Source: Curvibacter delicatus NBRC 14919 (GTDB taxonomy: Bacteria; Pseudomonadota; Gammaproteobacteria; Burkholderiales; Burkholderiaceae_C). From it: DNA of 64,000 nt. Location: positions 28,932 through 92,931 of the forward strand of contig NZ_BCWP01000013.1 of NCBI RefSeq assembly GCF_001592265.1, written 5' to 3'. A model generated the notes under the pieces. That model searched no databases and was not told the DNA's origin. It worked only from the letters and a program-made list of their open reading frames with translations. Positions 1-7,588 of the stretch are shown here, in pieces (position 1 is the stretch's first letter; the number at the start of each line of letters is the position of its first letter). The position numbers were made by a program, and so were the translations under genes.

Positions 1-29
1 AACCCAAAGCTCCTCGCGCAACCAAAACA

Positions 30-55
30 AAAAAGCCCTCATACGAGGGCTTTTT
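30..55. terminator. Rho-independent terminator
   Basis: A 9-bp inverted repeat (AAAGCCCTC / GAGGGCTTT, loop ATAC) runs directly into a T-run. A-rich sequence on the other side could let it work in both directions. It probably ends a gene lying to the left of the window. Confidence 0.85.
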
Positions 56-127
56 CGTATCTGCCAAGTCTTCGCATATGGGGCGCAGACACTTGCATTT
101 CCGTCTACTTCACTTCCTCGCTCTCCA

Positions 128-1261
128 ATGATTTCGCGTCGCCAATTCACTGTCATGGGCTCTGCGGCTGTTCTTTCCGGCTTTCACACGGCCAAAGCCC
201 AGACAAGCAGCAAGATCATTCTGGGGCAGTCTGCGCCGTTCAGTGGGCCCGCGGCGCAGCTGGGGATCCAGTTTCATCAAGGGGCGAAAGTCTGGTTCGA
301 TCAGCTCAATGCCCAAGGCGGCGTGGGAGGTAAATCCATTGAGCTGCGCAAGATGGACGACGGTTATGAGCCGGAACGTTGTGTCGCCAACACGCGCAAG
401 ATGATCGAGGAAGACGTCTTTGCCTTGTTTGGCTACATCGGAACACCGACCAGCCTGGCGGCCTTGCCCTTGACTACCAAAGCCCAGATTCCGTTCATTG
501 CCCCGTTCACAGGCGCCATGGCGCTGCGTGAGCCGTTCAACCGGTATGTGTTCCACCTGCGTGCCTCTTACAACGACGAAACAGCGCTGATCGTCAAGCA
601 ACTGACGAATCTGGGGCTGAAAAAGATAGCAGTGTTCTACCAGAATGATGCCTACGGCAAGGCGGGGTTGGATGGCGTGAACCTGGCACTGGCCGAGCTT
701 GGTCTCAAGCCTGTGGCGCAGGCAACGGTGGAACGGAATTCCGTGGATGTGAACGCTGCCGTCAAGACGTTGGTGGCTGCTGCCCCCGATGCCGTGGTGC
801 AAGTCAGTGCTTACAAAGCCAGCGCAACCTTCATCCGCGCTGCTCGCAAGGCGGGTTATGGTGGTACTTTCTACAACGTTTCCTTTGTCGGGACACAGGC
901 GCTGGCTGACGAGCTGGGCAAAGAAGCCGCGGGCGTGGTTGTATCGCAGGTGGTGCCTTCGCCCTACAGCGCAGCACGGCCGATCACCCGCGAATTTGTG
1001 GAAGCTGTGAAGAAAGCCGGTGGTGATGCACAGATCAACTACTCCAGCATGGAGGGTTATCTCGCCGCGAAACTTGTCACGGAAGGTCTGAAGCGCACGG
1101 GCGCCAAGGGCATGAGCCGCGAGGGGCTCATTCACGGCATCGAGTCGATCGGTACGCAGTCCTTCGGGGGCTTCGCGATGCAGTTCAGTGCGAATGACCA
1201 TGTGGCGTCGAGTTTTGTCGAACTGTCCATGTTGACGGGCGACGGCAAGGTGCGGACCTGA
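128..1261 (+). CDS. ABC transporter periplasmic solute-binding protein (branched-chain amino acid type)
   Basis: A 377-residue protein of the Peripla_BP_6 / LivJ-like family, which captures amino acids or small organic acids in the periplasm for an ABC importer. The N-terminus has paired arginines at 4-5, a short hydrophobic stretch and an AKAQ-type cleavage site near residue 24, so export (possibly by Tat) is likely. The mature part opens with the family pattern KIILGQSAPFSGPAAQLG, and N-G-x-G-G-rich loops follow. No permease or ATPase gene is adjacent, so it is an orphan receptor here. The M20 hydrolase 60 bp downstream may be co-transcribed. The substrate cannot be read from the sequence. 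The family call is firm. Confidence 0.88.
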   Translation: MISRRQFTVMGSAAVLSGFHTAKAQTSSKIILGQSAPFSGPAAQLGIQFHQGAKVWFDQLNAQGGVGGKSIELRKMDDGYEPERCVANTRKMIEEDVFALFGYIGTPTSLAALPLTTKAQIPFIAPFTGAMALREPFNRYVFHLRASYNDETALIVKQLTNLGLKKIAVFYQNDAYGKAGLDGVNLALAELGLKPVAQATVERNSVDVNAAVKTLVAAAPDAVVQVSAYKASATFIRAARKAGYGGTFYNVSFVGTQALADELGKEAAGVVVSQVVPSPYSAARPITREFVEAVKKAGGDAQINYSSMEGYLAAKLVTEGLKRTGAKGMSREGLIHGIESIGTQSFGGFAMQFSANDHVASSFVELSMLTGDGKVRT

Positions 1262-1320
1262 GGAGGCCAGCGCTGGCAACTTGTGCCAGACGCGACTAGA
1301 CTTGCAGGTCAGGAGTGCAC

Positions 1321-2514
1321 ATGAAAGTCATCGATTCCATCGTCAGTCAGGCCGCCAGCATCGCGGCGATACGGCGTGACATCCATGCCCATCCGGAACT
1401 GTGCTTCGAGGAGATTCGCACCTCCGACCTGGTCGCTCAGACACTCACGCAGTGGGGTATTCCGGTGGTGCGAGGCCTGGGCGGAACCGGGGTGGTGGGC
1501 ATCGTCAAGAGCGGCACTTCGGCACGTGGCATCGGTCTGCGTGCAGACATGGATGCACTGCCAATGCAGGAGTTCAATACCTTCGAGCACGCCAGCCGTC
1601 ATGAAGGAAAGATGCATGCTTGCGGCCACGATGGTCATACGGCCATGCTGCTGGCCGCCGCACAGCACTTGGCCAAGGAGCGCCATTTTGATGGCACGGT
1701 GTACCTGATCTTCCAGCCGGCCGAAGAAGGCGGGGGCGGGGCGCATGAAATGATGCGTGACGGGTTGTTCGAAAAATTTCCTATGGAGGCCGTTTTCGGC
1801 ATGCACAACTGGCCAGGCATGCCGGCAGGCAGCTTTGCCGTCAGCGCCGGCCCCGTCATGGCCTCCAGCAACGAGTTCAAGATCACGATCCGCGGTAAAG
1901 GGGGCCATGCAGCCCTGCCGCACAACGCCATTGACCCGGTACCGGTCGCCTGTCAGATGGTGCAGGCCTTCCAGACCATCATCAGTCGCAACAAGAAGCC
2001 GATTGATGCAGGCGTGATTTCAGTCACCATGATCCATGCGGGCGAGGCGACCAATGTCATTCCGGACAGCTGTGAATTGCAGGGGACGGTGCGCACATTC
2101 ACCCTGGAGGTGCTGGACATGGTGGAGCAGCGCATGCGCCAGATTGCGGAGCACATCTGTGCCGCATTTGATGTGAGTTGCGAGTTCGAATTCGACCGCA
2201 ACTATCCGCCGACCATCAATTCGCCGCATGAGGCGGACTTCGCGCGCAAGGTGATGGCTGGTATCGTCGGCGAGACGCTGGTGTTGCCGCAGGAGCCCAC
2301 GATGGGCGCCGAGGATTTCGCCTACATGCTGCAGGCCAAGCCGGGGGCTTACTGCTTTATCGGAAACGGTAACGGCGTGCACCGCGAAATGGGGCACGGC
2401 GGCGGGCCTTGCACACTGCACAACCCGAGCTACGACTTCAATGACGAGTTGATCCCGTTGGGGGCGACTTACTGGGTCAGGCTCGCGGAAGCCTGGCTTG
2501 CCGCGGACGAGTGA
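1321..2514 (+). CDS. M20 family metallo-amidohydrolase (hippurate hydrolase / aminoacylase-like)
   Basis: A cytoplasmic hydrolase of about 397 residues that removes acyl groups from N-acyl amino acids or amides. The di-metal site is visible: LRADMDALPM, then MHACGHDGHTAM, then the AEEGGGGAHEM glutamates, and a late MGAEDFAYM motif. The lid domain lies between about residues 185 and 300. I chose ATG 1321 because AGGAG at 1311-1315 sits five bases before it; a GTG at 1315 overlaps that ribosome binding site and is less likely. It follows the solute-binding protein with a short gap, which suggests uptake and hydrolysis of one compound. The exact substrate is unknown. Confidence 0.9.
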   Translation: MKVIDSIVSQAASIAAIRRDIHAHPELCFEEIRTSDLVAQTLTQWGIPVVRGLGGTGVVGIVKSGTSARGIGLRADMDALPMQEFNTFEHASRHEGKMHACGHDGHTAMLLAAAQHLAKERHFDGTVYLIFQPAEEGGGGAHEMMRDGLFEKFPMEAVFGMHNWPGMPAGSFAVSAGPVMASSNEFKITIRGKGGHAALPHNAIDPVPVACQMVQAFQTIISRNKKPIDAGVISVTMIHAGEATNVIPDSCELQGTVRTFTLEVLDMVEQRMRQIAEHICAAFDVSCEFEFDRNYPPTINSPHEADFARKVMAGIVGETLVLPQEPTMGAEDFAYMLQAKPGAYCFIGNGNGVHREMGHGGGPCTLHNPSYDFNDELIPLGATYWVRLAEAWLAADE

Positions 2515-3291
2515 TCAGGGCTGTTGGCAGAAGCCGCGGCTCGCGGCAATCTGCAGCAAACCGTCAAAGATCAGGCTATCGACCAGCTCAAACGGCACGG
2601 CCATGCTGGGGGCCATCTTCCAGCCGGCGCCGCCGGCCATGACACACCAGGGCTCGGTGCCACAATGCTGGCGCAGGTGCAGAACCATGCGTTCCATGGC
2701 GCCGGCAATGGCGTAGGTGCCGCCACTGGTCAGCGCATCGCTGGTATTGGTGGGGAACGGGCGCACTTCGCCCGTGGGGACATGCAGGCCTGCCGTACCG
2801 GACTCCAGCGCACGCAGCATGATCCCGTGGCCAGGCAGGATGTAGCCGCCAAGGAATTTCCCCTGGGCGTCAATGGCTTCCACGGTCACGGCCGTGCCCA
2901 CCATCGTGACCACGATAGGGCGGGGCGCACCCATGGCGAGCATGCGGTGCCAGGCCCCGATCATGGCAACCCAGCGGTCCGGCCCCAGGCGGGCGGGGTG
3001 GTCGTAGCCATTCGTCAAGCCAGCTTCGAAGGCGCTGGAAACGACCCACTGGGGAGCGACATCCCACATTTCCATCTGATCCTCGACACGGTGCTTGACG
3101 GCATCGCTGGCGACCACGCAGCCCAGCATGCAGTTCGGGGCGGGGAGTTGGGACCAGGCACCTTCAGCCAGTTTGTCAATGTTGTCGAGGAATTCGGCGC
3201 CTTGCGCCAGCAGGTTGGCACCGGGGCGCGGTGCGTCAAACAGTGCCCACTTCAAGCGGGTGTTGCCAACGTCAATAGCCAGGAAAGTCAT
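2515..3291 (-). CDS. coaX: Type III pantothenate kinase
   Basis: Phosphorylates pantothenate, the first step of coenzyme A synthesis, in the cytoplasm. The 258-residue protein begins [19 protein letters not shown], the ASKHA-type phosphate-binding motif of CoaX. It also has the type III motif around [12 protein letters not shown] and the [15 protein letters not shown] motif, followed by GGYILPG. Length fits the family (240-270). The gene is convergent with the upstream amidohydrolase and the two stop codons abut without spacer. In many Burkholderiales coaX follows birA; here no birA is seen nearby. Confidence 0.93.
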   Translation of the reverse strand: MTFLAIDVGNTRLKWALFDAPRPGANLLAQGAEFLDNIDKLAEGAWSQLPAPNCMLGCVVASDAVKHRVEDQMEMWDVAPQWVVSSAFEAGLTNGYDHPARLGPDRWVAMIGAWHRMLAMGAPRPIVVTMVGTAVTVEAIDAQGKFLGGYILPGHGIMLRALESGTAGLHVPTGEVRPFPTNTSDALTSGGTYAIAGAMERMVLHLRQHCGTEPWCVMAGGAGWKMAPSMAVPFELVDSLIFDGLLQIAASRGFCQQP

Positions 3292-3345
3292 GGTTCTCGT
3301 TCACTTTACGTGCATTATCAAGGCTGGGGCCGTTGGCCGGCTGTC

Positions 3346-4470
3346 TCAACCTTGACGCCACGGCAGTCCGTGGTAACGCCAGCCACCCCGTCGGCCACGG
3401 TGCGCTTGATCATCCGGATCACCTTCGAATCCTTCAAGAATGTTGTAGGCCTCAATGCCGAGTTCCGAGGCGCGCTTGGCGGCGGCAATGGAGCGCACGC
3501 CACTGCGGCACAGCAGCACGGCCTTGGTGCCGGGTGGAACGGCCGCCCGGATGCCGGTATCGAAGTCGGGGTTCAGGGCCATGCCCGGCCACTGTTTCCA
3601 GGCCAGGGCGATGGCTTCGGGGACAAAACCGACCCATTCGCGCTCGGCATCGGTGCGCACGTCAATCAGTACCGCCTGGCCGGTTTTCCACCATTCGTAG
3701 GCGAGTTGCGGTGAAACATCGCCGGCATAACCCGTCGCGGCCCGTACCGTCATCAGCAAGGCACCTCCGGCGTCATGGCGCATGCCGGAACTCAGGTTGG
3801 CGGGCACGGCCTCGTCGATACGGCGCGGCTTCGGCAGATTCAGCGAATCCATGGTGGCCTTGAACTCGGCCAGGGTCTTGCCCGCGACGCGGGCGTTGGT
3901 GGCCTTTTCTGCGCCGATGGTCGAGTGGGTACGGCCCTGGTAGTCGTGGCCAGGCCAGACCAGCGTGTTGTCAGGCAGCGCAAACAGCACCTGGGTCAGG
4001 CTGCGGTAAAGCGCCTCCGCGCTGCCGGATTGGAAGTCGGTGCGGCCGCAGCCGTTGATCAGCAGTGTGTCGCCAGTGAACACATGGGCTTGCCCGCCCT
4101 CCTGCCACAGGTAACTCATGCTGCCGGCCGTATGGCCCGGGGTGTGCAAGGCGCGCACGGTCTGGCTGCCGAAGTGCAGCGCACGGCCGTCGGCGAGCTG
4201 GACGGCCGCGGTACGAATGCCGCAAGCTTCCGGTGCCGCCGTCTGGGCGCCGGTGTGTTCGGCCAGACGTCCGGCGCTGGTGATGTGGTCGGCATGCGCG
4301 TGGGTCTCGACGGCCCAGACCAGCTTGAGGCCGTACTCGCGCAGCACCTGCAGATCGCGCTCCAGCTGCTCGTCCACCGGATCGATGATGAGGGCTTCCC
4401 GCGAAGCTTCATCAAACAGCACGTAGGTATAGGTGCTGGACGCCGGGTCGAAAAGCTGGATGGGTTTCAT
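3346..4470 (-). CDS. Metallo-beta-lactamase fold hydrolase with C-terminal rhodanese domain (persulfide dioxygenase-like)
   Basis: A 374-residue two-domain protein. Residues 1-230 form an ETHE1-type metallo-beta-lactamase fold with the metal motif THAHADH, the later HTPGHTAGS and FTGDTLLINGCGRTDFQ segments and WPGHDYQG. Residues 270-374 form a rhodanese domain with the active-site loop CRSGVRS. Known relatives oxidise glutathione persulfide to sulfite, and the fused rhodanese domain moves sulfane sulfur between thiols, so a role in sulfide or thiol detoxification is likely. It lies just upstream of coaX on the same strand (54 bp gap) and may share its transcript. Assignment as a persulfide dioxygenase rests on the GCGRTDFQ signature. 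Confidence 0.9.
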   Translation of the reverse strand: MKPIQLFDPASSTYTYVLFDEASREALIIDPVDEQLERDLQVLREYGLKLVWAVETHAHADHITSAGRLAEHTGAQTAAPEACGIRTAAVQLADGRALHFGSQTVRALHTPGHTAGSMSYLWQEGGQAHVFTGDTLLINGCGRTDFQSGSAEALYRSLTQVLFALPDNTLVWPGHDYQGRTHSTIGAEKATNARVAGKTLAEFKATMDSLNLPKPRRIDEAVPANLSSGMRHDAGGALLMTVRAATGYAGDVSPQLAYEWWKTGQAVLIDVRTDAEREWVGFVPEAIALAWKQWPGMALNPDFDTGIRAAVPPGTKAVLLCRSGVRSIAAAKRASELGIEAYNILEGFEGDPDDQAHRGRRGGWRYHGLPWRQG

Positions 4471-4570
4471 GGTGTGCGCAAGAGATGTGGCAGAAACGCC
4501 CTGCCGGAAGCCGAACTCTAAGGCATTTTAGAGAAGGCGTACCGGCCGGCGCCGTTTCCATGGCAATCCA

Positions 4571-4630
4571 ATTTGCTATTGTTTTGATAGCTGTTTGCGC
4601 AATGGCGTCAATGTCTGGTGGTTGAAAATG
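4571..4630 (+). repeat. Dispersed Comamonadaceae-type repeat, copy A
   Basis: This 60-bp stretch begins TTTGCTATTGTTTTGATAGC and continues CTGTTTGCGC. The same pattern (TGCTAT-N5-TAGCT-N2-TTGCGC, then a TCTGG/GGAGGCCGAAA-like tail) recurs at 23859 and 37118. The first part can fold, because GCTAT pairs with ATAGC. Copy A lies in the 258-bp gap upstream of the metallo-hydrolase gene. Confidence 0.65.
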
Positions 4631-4728
4631 CTTGGGGCCGACGTGCGAGCGTCGATTGCCCGCGGCGGTGCCGCCGCTCATTGTCACCTTTGCCATGGCG
4701 ATGGCCATGGCAAAGGGCGTGTCGCGCG

Positions 4729-5511
4729 TCAGACGATTTTCACGCTGAGGTTGGGCAGGCCGTCGATGTGCATTTCGATCACATCGCCACGAACCACCGG
4801 CCCCACGTTCTCGGGGGTGCCCGAGTAGATGATGTCGCCAGGGAAGAGCTCGTTGGCTTCGGACAGCTTGCTGATCTGCTCGGCCACGCTCCAGATCATC
4901 TGGTTCAGGTTGGCGTTCTGCTTGATCTGGCCATTGACCTTGAGCCAGATGGCGCCTTGGGTGAAATGCCCCGTCTGAGAGACCTTGTGGACGGCGCCGA
5001 TCGGTGCCGATCTGTCGAAACTCTTGCCAATTTCCCACGGCTTCTTCTGATCGCCCATGGCGCGCTGCAGGTCGCGCCGTGTCATGTCCAGGCCCAAGGT
5101 GTAGCCATAGACCAGATCCAATGCCTTGGCCACCGGAATGTTGCGTCCCCCCGCACCCAAGCATGCGACCAGTTCGGCTTCGTAGTGGTAGTTCTGCGTG
5201 AGGGGTGGGTAAGGATGGTCGACAACCGTGCCGGCGGGGACGAACTGGATGGCGTCGGTCGGCTTCTGGAAGAAGAAGGGCGGCTCACGGGTCGGGTCCG
5301 AGCCCATCTCGCGTGCATGGGCCGCGTAGTTGCGGCCGATGCAGTAAATGCGGCGGACCGGGAACACCTCGTCTGACCCAACGATGGGAATATTGACGGC
5401 CGGCACATGGAAAGGCGTTTTGGCTTGTTGGGCCACACCGGGCAGGGCGCAGCCGGCCAATGCACCGCTGGTCACCAGGGCTGAACTTTGAAAGAAATTA
5501 CGTCTATCCAT
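4729..5511 (-). CDS. FAH-family hydrolase with twin-arginine / lipobox-like N-terminus
   Basis: A 260-residue fumarylacetoacetate-hydrolase-fold protein, related to fumarylpyruvate and acylpyruvate hydrolases that split C-C bonds in aromatic catabolism. The core looks intact: IYCIGRNYAAHAREMG, FFFQKPTDAI, the metal-binding YEAEL and the GLDMTRRDLQ segment, then FPGDIIYSGTPENVGPV. Unusually for this cytoplasmic family, residues 1-29 look like an export signal: MDRRNFF with R3-R4, a hydrophobic run, and LAGC with cysteine at 21, which fits a lipoprotein or Tat signal. The next in-frame methionine would delete part of the domain, so the N-terminus is probably real. The divergent gene at 5757 is a TRAP receptor that also has a Tat-type signal. 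Confidence 0.85.
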   Translation of the reverse strand: MDRRNFFQSSALVTSGALAGCALPGVAQQAKTPFHVPAVNIPIVGSDEVFPVRRIYCIGRNYAAHAREMGSDPTREPPFFFQKPTDAIQFVPAGTVVDHPYPPLTQNYHYEAELVACLGAGGRNIPVAKALDLVYGYTLGLDMTRRDLQRAMGDQKKPWEIGKSFDRSAPIGAVHKVSQTGHFTQGAIWLKVNGQIKQNANLNQMIWSVAEQISKLSEANELFPGDIIYSGTPENVGPVVRGDVIEMHIDGLPNLSVKIV

Positions 5512-5756
5512 GTGGGTGTCTCCTCGTTTCTGGATCGATCAATGGCGGCGTCCCGCTGCCGGCATTGTGTTCGTTTTTCGCCAGTTTGGCTGACGGCGCC
5601 GCTTGGGGGCAAACGTGTATGGAAAAGTGAAAACTGTTTTGTGGGAGGCACCTGGCGGAACTTGGTGAAAACCCCTAGGGTCTGCCGCCGAGCAAAGACG
5701 AGAATCTCCGCCGAGATGGCAAACAAACTCAGCTTTTCTACAACAGGAGACTTACC

Positions 5757-6875
5757 GTGACCGATAACAAAACTCCCCGTCGCCGCAGCCTGCTCAAAGG
5801 AGCCGCCCTGGCCGCAGGTGCCATGTCCGCTCCCATGGTGGCAACGGCGCAGACTGCGACCACCCTGCGCTTTCAGAGCACCTGGCCGTCCAAGGACATC
5901 TTCCACGAATATGCGCTGGACTTCGCCAAGAAGGTCAACGACATGGCCAGCGGCAAGCTCAAGATCGAGGTGCTGCCCGCCGGTTCCGTGGTGCCGGCAT
6001 TCCAGCTATTGGATGCTGTGAGCAAAGGGACGCTGGATGGCGGTCACGGCGTGATCGCCTACTGGTATGGCAAGAACTCCGCGCTGGCACTGTGGGGCTC
6101 CGGCCCGGCCTTCGGCATGGACCCGAACATGGTGCTGGCTTGGCACCAGTACGGTGGTGGCAAGGCGCTGGTCGAAGAGATCTACAAGAGCCTGAACTTG
6201 GACGTGGCGTCCTACATGTACGGCCCCATGCCCACCCAGCCGCTGGGCTGGTTCAAGAAACCGGTGGCCAAGGTCGCCGACATGAAGGGGCTGAAGTTCC
6301 GTACCGTCGGTTTGGCGGTGGATGTGTTCACCGAACTGGGCACGGCCGTCAACCCGCTGCCGGGTGGTGAAATCGTGCCGGCACTGGACCGCGGTCTGAT
6401 TGATGCTGCCGAGTTCAACAACGCATCGTCCGACCGTGTGCTGGGCTTCCCGGACGTGGTGAAGAACTGCATGCTGCAGAGTTTCCACCAGTCAGGTGAG
6501 CAGTTTGAGATCCTGTTCAACAAGACCAAACTCAACACCCTCCCGGCCGAACTCAAGTCAATCATCGAGTACGCCGTGCAGGCGGCCAGTGCCGATATGA
6601 GCTGGAAAGCGATTGACCGCAACTCCAAAGACTACATCGAACTCAAGACCAAGGACAAGGTCAAGTTCTACAAGACGCCGGATGCGATCCTGCGTGCCCA
6701 GCTGGAAGCTTGGGACAAGGTGATTGCCAAGAAGTCTGCTGAGAACCCCCTGTTCAAGAAGGTGCTTGAGTCGCAGCGTGCTTTTGCGGCACGTGCTGGC
6801 CAATGGCAGAACGACTATGTGGTCGATTTCAAGATGGCCTACAACCACTACTTCAGCAAGGGCAAGAAAGCCTAA
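5757..6875 (+). CDS. dctP: TRAP transporter solute-binding protein (DctP family, 2-oxo acid type)
   Basis: The 372-residue periplasmic receptor of a TRAP transporter. It has a Tat-type signal (PRRRSLLKGAALAAGAMS, cleavage near ATAQ at about 32). The mature part carries the ligand arginine segment LKFRTVGLAVDVF and the PGGEIVPALDRGLIDAAEF motif seen in TakP-like receptors for 2-oxo acids and related carboxylates. The start is a GTG, chosen because AGGAGA at 5745-5750 sits six bases upstream and the signal peptide begins right there. The 245-bp upstream gap, shared with the divergent FAH gene, contains ACCCCTAGGGT at 5671-5681, a possible regulatory half-palindrome. A strong hairpin separates it from dctQ. 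Confidence 0.93.
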   Translation: MTDNKTPRRRSLLKGAALAAGAMSAPMVATAQTATTLRFQSTWPSKDIFHEYALDFAKKVNDMASGKLKIEVLPAGSVVPAFQLLDAVSKGTLDGGHGVIAYWYGKNSALALWGSGPAFGMDPNMVLAWHQYGGGKALVEEIYKSLNLDVASYMYGPMPTQPLGWFKKPVAKVADMKGLKFRTVGLAVDVFTELGTAVNPLPGGEIVPALDRGLIDAAEFNNASSDRVLGFPDVVKNCMLQSFHQSGEQFEILFNKTKLNTLPAELKSIIEYAVQAASADMSWKAIDRNSKDYIELKTKDKVKFYKTPDAILRAQLEAWDKVIAKKSAENPLFKKVLESQRAFAARAGQWQNDYVVDFKMAYNHYFSKGKKA

Positions 6876-6900
6876 GCAGTAGAAGCGCCCGCCTGCGCCC

Positions 6901-6936
6901 CTGAGGGCGCTGCGGTGCAAACCGCAGCGCCCTCAG
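6901..6936 (+). other. Strong intercistronic hairpin between dctP and dctQ
   Basis: A perfect 16-bp inverted repeat (CTGAGGGCGCTGCGGT and its complement) closed by a GCAA tetraloop, with no T-run. It lies between the receptor gene and the membrane subunit genes. It probably protects the dctP mRNA 3' end or partly terminates transcription, so that the receptor is made in excess. Confidence 0.75.
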
Positions 6937-6967
6937 TGTATTCAATCGATTACAAGCTGGAAAAGCA

Positions 6968-7588
6968 ATGCAGAACTTACTGCTCTCGGTGGATCGACTC
7001 TCCACCTTCATAGGCAAGGTCTTTGCCTGGACCGCTCTCATTCTGACCCTGATGATCAGTTGGGAGGTGTTTTCACGGTACGTCCTGAACAAGCCGCACG
7101 CCTGGATGTTGGATTTTCAGATCATGATGTATGGAACCCTGTTCATGACCGCCGGCGCCTACACGCTGTCGAAAAACGGGCATGTGCGCGGCGACGTGTT
7201 GTATGGTTTTTTCCGACCACGGACGCAGGCGACCATCGACCTGATCCTTTATTTCGTCTTCTTCCTGCCCGGCATTGCCGCCTTGACCTGGGCCGGCTGG
7301 CAGTTTTTCAACGAATCGCTGGCGATCCGGGAACAGACGTTCTCGGCTGAAGCGCTGCCTCTCTATCCGTTCAAGTTCATCATCCCCCTGTCGGGCGGCA
7401 TCCTGTTGCTGCAGGGCGTGGTGGAGATCATCCGCTGCATCATCTGCATCCGCGATGGCGAGTGGCCGTCGCGCGAGGAAGACGTCGAGGAAGTGGACGT
7501 CGAAAAACTCAAGGAAATGGTTCACGTGAAAGATGAAGACATCCAGGCGCTGGACAAGTATGTCGTTCAGGAAGGCGCCCACAAATGA
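6968..7588 (+). CDS. dctQ: TRAP transporter small permease (DctQ family)
   Basis: A 206-residue inner-membrane protein with four hydrophobic segments at about residues 17-38, 50-72, 90-112 and 130-150, as expected for the small TRAP subunit that pairs with DctM. The C-terminus is long and acidic (EDVEEVDVEKLKEM and onward), which is more than usual for DctQ. Its stop codon overlaps the start of the next gene by ATGA, indicating translational coupling. It depends on the receptor encoded just upstream and on the Na+-driven large subunit downstream. Confidence 0.92.
   Translation: MQNLLLSVDRLSTFIGKVFAWTALILTLMISWEVFSRYVLNKPHAWMLDFQIMMYGTLFMTAGAYTLSKNGHVRGDVLYGFFRPRTQATIDLILYFVFFLPGIAALTWAGWQFFNESLAIREQTFSAEALPLYPFKFIIPLSGGILLLQGVVEIIRCIICIRDGEWPSREEDVEEVDVEKLKEMVHVKDEDIQALDKYVVQEGAHK

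Noticed and set aside
5651..5666. Sigma-54-like promoter (TGGC...TTGG) upstream of dctP
   Set aside because: The spacing between the GG and GC elements is too short for a -24/-12 promoter.
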